This document shows, one piece after another, positions 46,078-54,813 of a stretch of 64,000 bases of DNA. Positions within the stretch are counted from its first letter, which is position 1, and every line of letters begins with the position of its first letter. The notes below the pieces were generated by a model. The model was not told the origin of the DNA and made no database searches. It worked only from the letters and a program-made list of their open reading frames with translations. This stretch comes from Parabacteroides timonensis. GTDB lineage: Bacteria > Bacteroidota > Bacteroidia > Bacteroidales > Tannerellaceae. Both the position numbers and the translations under genes were made by a program. The stretch lies in NCBI RefSeq assembly GCF_900128505.1, contig NZ_LT669941.1, positions 4,229,010-4,293,009 on the forward strand. The letters run 5' to 3'.

Positions 46078-47232
46078 TTATTCCGGTTGATAACCTTCAC
46101 CGTTTTCCCATGCATCAGCATCGTTCCAGTTTTCCTTCAGGTGGTTTAACCAGATCTTACGGATTTCAGGATAGTCTCCTAAAGCTTTGATTTTACATCC
46201 GCTTTCAATACCATGGTCTGCATCTGTCTGATCGGCAGGGTGAGTTTCTGTCTGGTCGATATTGAATCCCAGATATTGTAATTTCAGACGCCAGCAATTA
46301 TCTGATTGCGGAGTAGCCAGACTAGCGTCATCTCCGTCTTCCAGACCCCATAGGTCATTGTGAGCATGGTCACCGGCAATAGACATGAACGGAGCCAGGA
46401 ATACATTGATGTCTTTCGGTTCCAGATTATTTGTTTTGCAGTAATCCATCAGTTTTGAATAAATACATTCAGGATTAGGAGTATCCAGAGGTTGCTCTGT
46501 CTTTTCATTTAACGGCCAGAATAACATTTTACCATAATCCACAGTACCTACAAATACATTTTTGCTGCTTGTTTTTGCTTGCATGGCAACTTCGATATCG
46601 GCATATTTCTGGTTGGCATTATAGCTGTCGTTCGGGTTTCCGTGACCCATCAGCAACAAGATATTATGCTTGTCAGCCAATGATGTTTTGTAATGACTAT
46701 ACAAAGCTTCTGCAACAGCTTCTGTATCCTCATCTTCAGCTAACAGGTTTGCACCTTTCAATACATTTACACTTGGATAATCACGGATCATGAAGTTTTT
46801 CTTTACAGTAGTATTCATAACAGAAAGATATTCTTCACCCGGAATAACGTGTAACGACTGTACGGCAACTCTCGTGTAACCAGCTTCAGCAAAGGCATTC
46901 AGCCATTGGTCTATATGATAGTAAGCTTCATCGCGTGTAGCTTCCAGTCGTCCGATACAAGTGTTTGATGAAAAAGACAGATAAACATCTGCTTCAGGAA
47001 AAGCTTCTTTGAATTCTTTGACAGTTTCATCATAAACGTGAGTTGCTTCGTGATAAGTACTTCCGAAAGAGCAAAGTAAAATGGCCGTATCTTTCGTCTT
47101 TGCGGCTTTTACTACCGGTTCTGCCGGATTGTCTGTTTTTTCTACGTCATCGTCGTCGCCGCAGGATGTAAATCCGACAGCTGTTACCGTCATAAGGGCG
47201 GCAGCCATAAGGCAATACTTAAATTTGTTCAT
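46078..47232 (-). CDS. CbiK-family sirohydrochlorin cobaltochelatase lipoprotein
   Basis: A 384-residue chelatase of the CbiK family that carries a lipoprotein signal (GFTSCGDDDD, Cys24), so it works outside the cytoplasm. The chelatase fold starts at AILLCSFGSTYHEA; likely metal-binding residues are His197 (LLLMGHGNP) and His289/His291 (FMSIAGDHAHNDLWG). Cytoplasmic CbiK inserts cobalt into sirohydrochlorin. An exported relative, IhtB of Porphyromonas gingivalis, is linked to haem. Here the gene is 26 bp after a TonB-dependent receptor under a cobalamin riboswitch, which points to corrinoids or cobalt rather than haem. Reaction in vivo is unproven. Confidence 0.88.
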   Translation of the reverse strand: MNKFKYCLMAAALMTVTAVGFTSCGDDDDVEKTDNPAEPVVKAAKTKDTAILLCSFGSTYHEATHVYDETVKEFKEAFPEADVYLSFSSNTCIGRLEATRDEAYYHIDQWLNAFAEAGYTRVAVQSLHVIPGEEYLSVMNTTVKKNFMIRDYPSVNVLKGANLLAEDEDTEAVAEALYSHYKTSLADKHNILLLMGHGNPNDSYNANQKYADIEVAMQAKTSSKNVFVGTVDYGKMLFWPLNEKTEQPLDTPNPECIYSKLMDYCKTNNLEPKDINVFLAPFMSIAGDHAHNDLWGLEDGDDASLATPQSDNCWRLKLQYLGFNIDQTETHPADQTDADHGIESGCKIKALGDYPEIRKIWLNHLKENWNDADAWENGEGYQPE

Positions 47233-47258
47233 AAATATAAATTTTAAAAGATGTTGAT

Positions 47259-49319
47259 TTACTTGTTTCTATTATGGAACTTGGCTGTAATAGACAGGTA
47301 GAAATTACGTCCCGGACTTGTTGTTCCGTGATTGCGTCCGAACGGGGTGGTGTCTATATAGTTTAAAATATTATCAACCCCCACATTGCCTGTCAAATCC
47401 CAATGTTTGACCTTCAACAGCGAATGACTTGTGTTGATCCTCCAGATATTATATCCGTCCGCATTGTCGTCCGACATATAAAAGCGTTTGGATTGGTATT
47501 TCCCGTAAAGACCAACGCCTAACCGATAGCGTTTCCATGTATGTCCCCATGTCGCGTTGAGCGTTGCATTGTGATTAGAGGTAGCATCTATGGGGATATA
47601 TTGCATGTAGCGTGGGTCAAATTCATCATCCACATAAAGGGCTTTTGCATCAGTATAACTGTATCCGCCTCCTAATGCGAGGTCTTTTGTTATCTTGTAT
47701 GTAAATGAGAAATCCACGCCATACACTCTGGCTTTCGACAGGTTCTTATATTTTTTTGTTTCCTCTACTTCCAGCAGCTTGTTTTCTGCTGAAGTGGGAA
47801 CTGTTGTCAAAGCGATCATATCATGGATACTGTTATAGTATCCGGTAACACTCGCCTGGAACTTATCTGAAATAAACTCTGCTCCAAGTGATACATATTG
47901 AGATGTCTGCGGTTTCAGATCGCTGTTCCCATAATAGGCCTTCAGCTTTCCCATCATGGTGCCGATATAATCGTAATAAAGTTCCTGAGTGGTTGGAGCT
48001 TTGAATCCGAGCGACCATGTACCGCGCAGGTTGAAATTGTTCAATTTATAAAGGGCGGATACTTTGGGAGTCACTCTTGCTGCGAATTCTTTATGATATA
48101 CACCGCGTAGTCCGGCAGTGACGATAAACCGGTCCGCCAGTGTCCATTCATCCTGTGCATAAGCCGATAAGGTGTAAACGGATGCTGAAGTACGATTGTC
48201 CATGTGATGAGGCGATTCGAGATTCTCCCACAAATACTCCAAACCAGTGTTAAGCGTATGTGAATCTCCGAAATAGAAAACGCCTTTAGCTTGTCCTGTC
48301 AGTTGTTTCTGTATCTTTTGTTTGAGACGTTGACCGGCAAAAAAGGTGACACGTTTATTATCTATAAAGTAATCGGTATAGGCATCATGGGTGTAATCGT
48401 AAAAATATCCGAACCTGCCATAATCGATATCGAAAGTAAGATAATTCCTGCCTTCTAGTTTCCACTTTGCGCCACCTGCCAATGTATAATTGCGATAATA
48501 GTAATTATACGGATAATACTTATAAGCTCCGAATGTACGATATAACCAACGTTCGTAATGCGAACCTTCGGCGGTCAGTTCCAGTTTATCATTTACTTTA
48601 TAGGAGAGAAATTCGTTGATCGTATAATTGTCCGATCGGTTGATAGTTTTGCTGACAGAGCCGGGTTTCAACTGGTGCTGGTCCCATTCCATATCCGTGT
48701 TTCTCCAACCATCCGTATGTTTGTAATTGAAAGAAGTTGTAGAGTTCAGTTTTCCTATTTGAATGCCGACCGTGTTGCTTTGGCGTATATCACCATATTC
48801 TCCCACGCGGGTCGTATTAGTGACGTTGATTTTTTCCCTGTTCCTTTTGGTGATGATATTAATAACACCGGCGATAGCGTCGCTACCATATAAAGAAGAG
48901 GAGGCTCCTTTTACGATTTCGACTCTCTCGATATCGGCTATATTAATTCGGTTGAGATCGCTTTGTCCACCCACATCCCCGTTCATACGTTTGCCGTTTA
49001 TTAGAATCAGGATATAGTCATTATCCAGGCCATTCATTTGCAGATGTCCGCCCATGTCGCCTTCATGAAAGGTTAATGAAGGGCAAAGTCCTCCCAAAAG
49101 GTCCTCCATGCTACGAGCCTGATATTGTTCCAGCGCTTTGCTGGTAATGACTTCTGTCTGTACGGGAGCGTCTTTCAGATAATGTTCGGTACCGGTTCCG
49201 GTTATTACTACTTCATCTAATTGTACCGTCAGTTCTTTCCCGTCTTTGCTCAGGATACTTTGCGCATAGGCATATTGCATGCTACATAGTAGAATGAAAG
49301 CCAATAGCAGATACTTCAT
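47259..49319 (-). CDS. BtuB-like TonB-dependent receptor under riboswitch 1
   Basis: A 686-residue outer-membrane receptor. Signal peptide MKYLLLAFILLCSMQYAYA, TonB box DEVVITGTG, plug domain (VQTEVITSKALEQYQARSMEDLLGGLCPSL, SSSLYGSDAIAGVINIITKRN) and a barrel ending in SPGRNFYLSITAKFHN. It has no carboxypeptidase-regulatory or STN domain. A cobalamin riboswitch lies in its leader, so it very probably imports cobalamin or another corrinoid. The chelatase lipoprotein gene follows in the same unit. Confidence 0.93.
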   Translation of the reverse strand: MKYLLLAFILLCSMQYAYAQSILSKDGKELTVQLDEVVITGTGTEHYLKDAPVQTEVITSKALEQYQARSMEDLLGGLCPSLTFHEGDMGGHLQMNGLDNDYILILINGKRMNGDVGGQSDLNRINIADIERVEIVKGASSSLYGSDAIAGVINIITKRNREKINVTNTTRVGEYGDIRQSNTVGIQIGKLNSTTSFNYKHTDGWRNTDMEWDQHQLKPGSVSKTINRSDNYTINEFLSYKVNDKLELTAEGSHYERWLYRTFGAYKYYPYNYYYRNYTLAGGAKWKLEGRNYLTFDIDYGRFGYFYDYTHDAYTDYFIDNKRVTFFAGQRLKQKIQKQLTGQAKGVFYFGDSHTLNTGLEYLWENLESPHHMDNRTSASVYTLSAYAQDEWTLADRFIVTAGLRGVYHKEFAARVTPKVSALYKLNNFNLRGTWSLGFKAPTTQELYYDYIGTMMGKLKAYYGNSDLKPQTSQYVSLGAEFISDKFQASVTGYYNSIHDMIALTTVPTSAENKLLEVEETKKYKNLSKARVYGVDFSFTYKITKDLALGGGYSYTDAKALYVDDEFDPRYMQYIPIDATSNHNATLNATWGHTWKRYRLGVGLYGKYQSKRFYMSDDNADGYNIWRINTSHSLLKVKHWDLTGNVGVDNILNYIDTTPFGRNHGTTSPGRNFYLSITAKFHNRNK

Positions 49320-49324
49320 ATTCT

Positions 49325-49350
49325 GTTTTATTTAGTTTGATAAATAAAAC
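49325..49350 (-). promoter_or_regulatory. AT-rich hairpin next to the receptor start codon
   Basis: GTTTTATTTA and TAAATAAAAC form a perfect 10-bp stem with a 6-base loop, ending 5 bases before the ATG at 49319. It lies about 120 nt after the riboswitch and could affect translation start. Confidence 0.45.
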
Positions 49351-49466
49351 ATCAAGTTTCTCTTCTTAAAAGGAATGTCGCAAGGGCTTTTACGTAGGTA
49401 AACGTATAATCGAATGGACACAGACTTCTGAACCTGGAAGCTTGGTGTTTATTATAAAATAAATTT

Positions 49467-49640
49467 AGCAGGTATTCTGGCTTTCCTCTGGTTAGAAACC
49501 TTCCCATTTCGACTATTGAAACAGTGGCATTAGAACTTCTAACCAACATAATGAGGATTTACAGCTGCAGGTACAGCTCCGGATTTACACCGGATTCCCT
49601 TGAATCAGTCTGCGAAACAAACTGATTACTAAATCGTGGG
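49467..49640 (-). ncRNA. Cobalamin riboswitch 1
   Basis: Read on the minus strand, the leader has the B12 core: GGGAATCCGGTGTAAATCCGG, then AGCTGTACCTGCAGCTGTAA, GCCACTG, GGGAAGG and the closing AGCCAGAATACCTGC. Order and spacing fit the AdoCbl riboswitch class. It controls the receptor at 47259-49319 and, through it, the CbiK-like gene. The expression platform is unclear; about 145 nt separate its end from the start codon. Confidence 0.95.
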
Positions 49641-49642
49641 TG

Positions 49643-49650
49643 CAAAGATA
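49643..49650 (-). promoter_or_regulatory. Candidate -7 element of riboswitch 1 transcript
   Basis: TATCTTTG on the minus strand, exact match, directly before the riboswitch. Confidence 0.5.
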
Positions 49651-49720
49651 CTACATTATTTTATTATATGATTCTTTTACTAAAAAAATGTAGTATCTAT
49701 GTCTTTGATTTCTATCTGTT

Positions 49721-51991
49721 TTACTTTTTGAATTTCACAGCCAGACTAATGTAAACGGCCCGTCCGGGGTTTATCGTGGAGAAATTACTGTTCCAGGGGC
49801 GGTCGTCGCGGTTGTTAAATAAGTTTTCGATACCGATTCCCGGTTCCAGGATAAATGCGTCTAGGTTGAATGAGTGGCGGGTGTTCAAATCCCATTGCTG
49901 GTATTTCGGGGCGTAGCCGTATGTGCTGGAATAGCGTTCGCCCTGGATATGTCCGCTCAGGTTTACATTCAGGTGGTAGTTGTTCCAGTCATGATCCCAA
50001 CGTGCATGTACATTGGCTGCATTCTTTACGCTCTTATCGACAGGAGTAATTACGACAATATCAGTTCCGGTTTTGCTGTCGTGTTCCAGTGTCTTAGCTT
50101 CGCTGTCTGTGTAGATGTAACCTCCGCCTACGGTGAATCCGGCTCCTGCATAAATATTTGCGTTTACACTGATCCCTTTGATTTTAGCCCGGTTCACATT
50201 GTCGCGCTGACGGATGGTAGAGAATTTCTCATGAAGCTCATCCAGTCCCATCTGGTGAATCTCTTCATCGCTTAATACGCGGTAATCGATCATGTCTTTA
50301 ATATCGTTGTAGAATCCGGTGGCCGATATTGAAAAACGTGAGCATGTATATTCGCCGTTCAGTGAAAAGAAATTACTCTTTTCCGGTTTCAGGTCGGGGT
50401 TTCCAATCGTATAACGGCTTGAAGTTTTCGATTCGTCCGTTGCGTATAGTTGGGACAATGTGGGCGAACGGAAGCCTGTTGCGTACGATGCCCGGAAATT
50501 AAATCCTTTGAGTTTGTACATAAGGGCAACATTTGGAGTGGCATAGTTTTTAAAATTCTCATTGTAGAGATAGCGCACGCCTAATACGGCCTGTAGGTTT
50601 CTTAGTATCGTAATTTCATCCTGTGCAAAAAGTGCAATCGTATACATGCTCTTGAAGCTGATGTTATCCGATTGGCTTCTGAAGTTTTCATTGATATACT
50701 CGATACCTGTGGATACTTTATTCCACGTATTAGGTTTGAAAATACCTTTTACGGTTGCATCGTAATAAGTCGTTTCTTTACGGGTTTCTTTATCGCCGCG
50801 TTCGAAATCTCCGGTTTTGAGGAAATAGTCATATTTTGAGGTGTAATTGTCGGCAAAGAAGTCAGCATCGATGTAAGCGGATTTGTTGATCATATATTTG
50901 GCACCGGCACCATAGGTGTAGGTTTCATGCGCCATGTTATAGGTATAAGCCTGTGTCTCTTCATAGATCGGGTTGCCGTTTTCATCTTTCTTCTTTCCTT
51001 TCTTAAAGTAAGTGGCTGTTTCCGGTCGGCGGGTGTTATAGTCATAGTAATTACCACGTACGTAGAAAGATAAGCGGTCGGTTGCATTGTAAGCAAAACG
51101 TTGGCTGATATTGTCGGAGAGGAATCCGGTAGACATCGGGCGGCCTGTTTTATAGCCGTTTTCGTCGAGATCATTCACTTGCCAGTTATCCGCTTCCCTG
51201 CGCTGGTATGAAGTATAAGATGAAAATTTACCGGCATTTACGTCTGCATTTATATTTTCGCTGAACCGTCCTTTACTGGTATAATGGGTGTAGTTGGATA
51301 CATTCACCGCATTCTTGGTATCATCTGTAATAATATTGATAACGCCGCCGATTGCATCGCTGCCGTAAAGGGCGGAAGCTGCCCCGCTCAGGATTTCGAT
51401 ACGCTTTATATTGGCGATATTGATACGTGTATAACGGTCGTCACCGGTCAGGCGTTTACCGTTTTCCAGCAGTAGCATATAGTCTTCGTTCATGCCGTTC
51501 AGGCTCAGTGTCGTTCCCATTCCGTTTGTCATGGTTGTTACATTCGGAGTCAGTTTGACCAGGGCATCTTCCAGGTTGGTTACGTTGGCATTTCCCAGGT
51601 CTTTGGCTGTGATCACCTGTATGGGGACAGGAGAGTTGGTCATGCGGCGGTGGGTTCCCGTACCGGTTATAACGACTTGTCCCAGGTTGATATAGCTTTC
51701 GCTCATCTTGATCAGGATATTTTCATCCTGGCTGTCTGCGGTATATTTCTGGGGAAGGAAACTAACATGTGTTACACTCAGCGTATGTTCACCTTCCGGC
51801 AGGTTGCTGATATTGAATTCTCCTTTACCATTGGTTGTGCATCCTGCCAGGCTATGGTCTATGCGGATATTGGCTCCTACGACAGGTTCGTTGGTTTCAG
51901 CGTTTACGACTTTCCCTTTCAGGGCGGTTTGAGCGAACATAGATACTACTATCCAACTGATAGCAGCTGTGAGTAAACATTTCTTTTTCAT
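49721..51991 (-). CDS. BtuB-like TonB-dependent receptor under riboswitch 2
   Basis: A 756-residue outer-membrane receptor. ATG 51991 starts the signal peptide (MKKKCLLTAAISWIVVSMFAQ); the longer in-frame reading up to 52183 is only translated riboswitch. A carboxypeptidase-regulatory-like domain (about 25-105) precedes the plug (VVITGTGTHRRMTNSPVPIQVITAKDLGNANVTNLEDALVKLTPN, ASALYGSDAIGGVINIITDD) and the barrel, ending NPGRAVYISLAVKFKK. The extra N-terminal domain separates it from its neighbour receptor; both may take up different corrinoids. Confidence 0.94.
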   Translation of the reverse strand: MKKKCLLTAAISWIVVSMFAQTALKGKVVNAETNEPVVGANIRIDHSLAGCTTNGKGEFNISNLPEGEHTLSVTHVSFLPQKYTADSQDENILIKMSESYINLGQVVITGTGTHRRMTNSPVPIQVITAKDLGNANVTNLEDALVKLTPNVTTMTNGMGTTLSLNGMNEDYMLLLENGKRLTGDDRYTRINIANIKRIEILSGAASALYGSDAIGGVINIITDDTKNAVNVSNYTHYTSKGRFSENINADVNAGKFSSYTSYQRREADNWQVNDLDENGYKTGRPMSTGFLSDNISQRFAYNATDRLSFYVRGNYYDYNTRRPETATYFKKGKKKDENGNPIYEETQAYTYNMAHETYTYGAGAKYMINKSAYIDADFFADNYTSKYDYFLKTGDFERGDKETRKETTYYDATVKGIFKPNTWNKVSTGIEYINENFRSQSDNISFKSMYTIALFAQDEITILRNLQAVLGVRYLYNENFKNYATPNVALMYKLKGFNFRASYATGFRSPTLSQLYATDESKTSSRYTIGNPDLKPEKSNFFSLNGEYTCSRFSISATGFYNDIKDMIDYRVLSDEEIHQMGLDELHEKFSTIRQRDNVNRAKIKGISVNANIYAGAGFTVGGGYIYTDSEAKTLEHDSKTGTDIVVITPVDKSVKNAANVHARWDHDWNNYHLNVNLSGHIQGERYSSTYGYAPKYQQWDLNTRHSFNLDAFILEPGIGIENLFNNRDDRPWNSNFSTINPGRAVYISLAVKFKK

Positions 51992-52060
51992 CGAAATTGT
52001 TTGTATAAGAATTAATAATTCACTTTCCTGGCCCGGGAGAGCTTGATTATTTGTCTGATC

Positions 52061-52230
52061 TGGCAGGTTTCCTGGCTTAACCCTGAAAAGCACCTTCCCA
52101 TTTCTTGTAAACGAAACAGTGGTATAAGAAACTTTTCTTCGGATACGGGTATTACAGTAGCGGGCACTGCTTCGGATTGTCACCGAATTCCCTTTTATGC
52201 CGGTACAGAATGAACCGGCATCACCAAATC
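52061..52230 (-). ncRNA. Cobalamin riboswitch 2
   Basis: On the minus strand the leader carries GGGAATTCGGTGACAATCCG, AGCAGTGCCCGCTACTGTAA, CCACTGTTTCG, TGGGAAGGTGC and AGCCAGGAAACCTGCC, the conserved parts of the B12 riboswitch. It is followed after about 70 nt by the receptor start at 51991. It is similar in architecture to riboswitch 1 but its sequence differs in the variable stems. Confidence 0.95.
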
Positions 52231-52235
52231 GGGCG

Positions 52236-52243
52236 CAAAAGTA
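52236..52243 (-). promoter_or_regulatory. Candidate -7 element of riboswitch 2 transcript
   Basis: TACTTTTG on the minus strand, exact TAnnTTTG match, directly before the riboswitch. Confidence 0.5.
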
Positions 52244-52375
52244 GTTTTTTATTTAATAGCTTATGCTTACTTAGGCGATAAAAAAGTGTACAAACGTTAG
52301 ATTTTGGGGAGTCGCCGGTTGTTATGTTGATAAAATGATGGATAATTCGCCGGATACTTGTCTTTACAGGCATAT

Positions 52376-52767
52376 ACCCTTCACGTGTCACACCTCTCAT
52401 CACGTCATGAATATTAATTATTATCGGGTGAAGGCTCGTGTGAAACGTGGAAATGGAATTTTTTTATCTGGTATATCCCTGTCAATGACTAATAGAAATC
52501 CATATACCTTTTGATTGTTAGGGTATGAATGGCTACATGTTAAGTCATGGCCTTAAGTTTCTACCCTGTACAGGGTGATTTTTATGGGTCGGGACTTTAC
52601 TCATGGTTGTAGGGACTTAACATTTAGTGGCCTGTCTTTTAACACATAGTATTTTCCCGGTATGGCATGCAGGGCAAGCCGAAGTCGGATAGAAGGTGGT
52701 GAAACGTTAGCCTTCACACGCTGATTATTGATATTCATAGTATGATGGGGGGTGAAAGGTGAAGGCT
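52376..52767 (+). repeat. Outer inverted repeat flanking element B
   Basis: The left arm 52376-52450 and right arm 52698-52767 are imperfect inverted copies. They share CCTTCAC, CATCA, ATGAATAT, GTGAAGGCT and AAACG blocks in the same order when one arm is reversed. Inside lies the inverted-repeat element B (52533-52650). The region 52244-52803 has no gene. Confidence 0.55.
52533..52650 (+). repeat. Inverted-repeat element B, relative of element A
   Basis: CTACATGTTAAGTC (52533) faces GACTTAACATTTAG (52614-52627), 13 of 14 matching; TTTTAACACATAGT (52637-52650) is a second right arm. Between them is TACCCTGTACAGGGTG (52562-52577), the same palindrome as in element A. The elements share these blocks but not the sequence between. 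Confidence 0.65.
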
Positions 52768-52803
52768 GAAGTGATGAAACTCTTTGTAAGCGTATAAAAA
52801 AGT

Positions 52804-52835
52804 GTTCCTTTACAGTGTAGGCACTGTAAAGGAAC
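52804..52835 (-). terminator. Terminator of the GH97 locus
   Basis: GTTCCTTTACAGTG and CACTGTAAAGGAAC form a 14-bp perfect stem with a 4-base loop, followed on the minus strand by ACTTTTTTAT. It lies 11 bp after the GH97 stop. A near-identical hairpin with the same U-rich tail stands at 61274-61305. Confidence 0.88.
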
Positions 52836-52845
52836 GTAAAACAGG

Positions 52846-54786
52846 TTAATTAACCAATACTATTCCGCCATCCGGTAAAATTTCCAGTTGATATTCGCCA
52901 TTCTGTTTGACGGTAGCATCCGACATTCTTGGTGAACGATCTTTGTTGTCATCGTATTTCGTTACCTTTTGTCCGGCAAGCATGGGGAGAGAAACTTTCA
53001 GTTTCAAAGTTTCTTTACCTGCATTTATGCCTGTGATATACCATTTGTCTGCATGGCGACGGGCTAAAACACAATATTTGCCGGGATAACCATCGATAAA
53101 ACGTGTCTCGTCCCAGGTTGTCGGTATCTGCTTCATAAAGTCGATCTCGAAGGACGGAACATCGGTCAGGTTGTTGGGCGTAAGTGCAAAGTTCTGTACC
53201 GGGCTTTGAAAAAGTACCGCCGTTGCAAGCTGGAAAATGTCGGTCGTTTTACGGATCGTGCCTCCATCGTTTGTACGGTTGTAACGTTTGTTCAGTAACG
53301 TACCTCCGAAGTCCATGCTCCCTACTGCATTACGGATGAACGGATGCAGGCAGGCGTTGTATGATTCCCTGTCGGCCCAGTATTGGTCGAATATCAGGTT
53401 TTCGGAAGCCAATACAGCTTCGCTGCCTACATAGTTCGGGTACATGCGTTCCCAGCCACGCGGAAGTGTACAGCCGTGGAAGATGATCATCAATCCATGT
53501 TCGTTGGCATCCGTCAGGATATCTTCATACAATTGCATGGTTTCTTGCTTATCACCACCGAAAAAGTCCACTTTCAAACCTTTCACTCCCTGTTCCTGTA
53601 GCCATTTCATTTCTTTTTTCCGGGCGGGAGAGGTACACATACGCTGTTTAGGCCCCTGAGGAGCATCGCTCCAGTAACCATTGGAGTTGTACCAGAGGAA
53701 TATGCCCACATTTTTAGATTTGGCATATTTGATCAGTTCCGCCATCCGTTCATGGCCGATCTTTGTGTCCCACCAGTTGTCGATCAGTACATATTCGTAT
53801 CCCATAGCGGATGCCAGGTCGATGTACTTTATCTGATCGTCATAGTTGATACTACCGTCTTGCCACACGATCCAACTCCAGGTGGAACGGCCGAACTTAT
53901 AGTCCTGAGATGCATCGTACAACGGTTTTACCACATCGAAAGGAATTGTTGTTTCGACGATCGGCTGTAAATTGTCACCGACAGTGATGGTACGCCAGGG
54001 TGTTTCGCCCGGTAAAGCCAGGCCGGGTGCTGCGCTGCCGTTACCGTTGTTCTCTCCCGGATGAGGGAAAGCGATCGTATATAGCCCCTCTTTACTGCCA
54101 TCGCTCAGATGGGATGCACAATATCGGCTGCTTACGCCTGTTTCCGACACCAATACCCAATTGTTATCGATATGGAACAGGCATGGGAAAGTATGACCTA
54201 CTTTGTGTTTGGATATCATTCCGACAGGTTCATCGGGTGTATATTCCTCTTCGTAACTTGGCTTGGTACGTTCCCAGCCGGTCATAGGAGCGGCCTGAGG
54301 GCACATGAATGTCGTTGTCTGTTGTGGAAAGTCAAATCCGGTTGCCTCTTTTTCTATTACCAGACAGGCGGTATGTCCATATTGAGGAAATGCATATCGG
54401 AAGGCAATATCGTTATTACTTACCTGGAAGATTACATCCATCTTTTTCTGATCCGCATTTTCGAAGGTACAAACCAATTTGTTGGCAACATAATGGACAT
54501 CCGCTGTTTTACAACGATTTAATGTGTACTGTTCATCCACATTACCCGTTTTGTGTTCGACCAACTTCATCCTTTTGCTGAAATCGCCGATATCGGTAAG
54601 TACTCCTAAAGGAGATTCTTCGATCACTGTTTTATCTTTATATGTGACCTGGTAGACCGGTTCGCCTCCTCTTTTTAAAGAGACTGTTACTTTTAGATTA
54701 TTATCCGGTCCGCTGACCGTTCTCTCCTGTGCAAATAGAGGAGAGACGGCAAGCAGAACTGATAAACTGATTAATAATTTCTTCAT
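52846..54786 (-). CDS. GH97 glycoside hydrolase, probably retaining alpha-galactosidase type
   Basis: A 646-residue secreted enzyme (signal MKKLLISLSVLLAVSPLFAQ). The N-terminal beta-supersandwich (about 22-285) precedes the barrel (TWSWIVWQDGSINYDDQIKYIDLASAMGYEYVLIDNWWD) and a C-terminal beta domain (about 560-646). GH97 has inverting alpha-glucosidases (SusB) and retaining alpha-galactosidases. Asp407 in GLKVDFFGGD sits where the retaining enzyme of Bacteroides thetaiotaomicron has its nucleophile Asp, so the alpha-galactosidase type is favoured; this is by comparison only. It closes the operon with SusC/SusD, 27 bp after SusD. Confidence 0.9.
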   Translation of the reverse strand: MKKLLISLSVLLAVSPLFAQERTVSGPDNNLKVTVSLKRGGEPVYQVTYKDKTVIEESPLGVLTDIGDFSKRMKLVEHKTGNVDEQYTLNRCKTADVHYVANKLVCTFENADQKKMDVIFQVSNNDIAFRYAFPQYGHTACLVIEKEATGFDFPQQTTTFMCPQAAPMTGWERTKPSYEEEYTPDEPVGMISKHKVGHTFPCLFHIDNNWVLVSETGVSSRYCASHLSDGSKEGLYTIAFPHPGENNGNGSAAPGLALPGETPWRTITVGDNLQPIVETTIPFDVVKPLYDASQDYKFGRSTWSWIVWQDGSINYDDQIKYIDLASAMGYEYVLIDNWWDTKIGHERMAELIKYAKSKNVGIFLWYNSNGYWSDAPQGPKQRMCTSPARKKEMKWLQEQGVKGLKVDFFGGDKQETMQLYEDILTDANEHGLMIIFHGCTLPRGWERMYPNYVGSEAVLASENLIFDQYWADRESYNACLHPFIRNAVGSMDFGGTLLNKRYNRTNDGGTIRKTTDIFQLATAVLFQSPVQNFALTPNNLTDVPSFEIDFMKQIPTTWDETRFIDGYPGKYCVLARRHADKWYITGINAGKETLKLKVSLPMLAGQKVTKYDDNKDRSPRMSDATVKQNGEYQLEILPDGGIVLVN

Positions 54787-54813
54787 GTAGTTCTATTGTA
54801 TGTGAATAAAAAA

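Noticed and set aside
51992..52183. 64-residue N-terminal extension of the second BtuB-like receptor
   Set aside because: It is translated riboswitch RNA; the signal peptide begins at 51991.
46078..52243. Haem uptake locus, suggested by the likeness of CbiK lipoprotein to IhtB
   Set aside because: Both receptors have clear cobalamin riboswitches, so corrinoid control is better supported; a haem role is not fully excluded.
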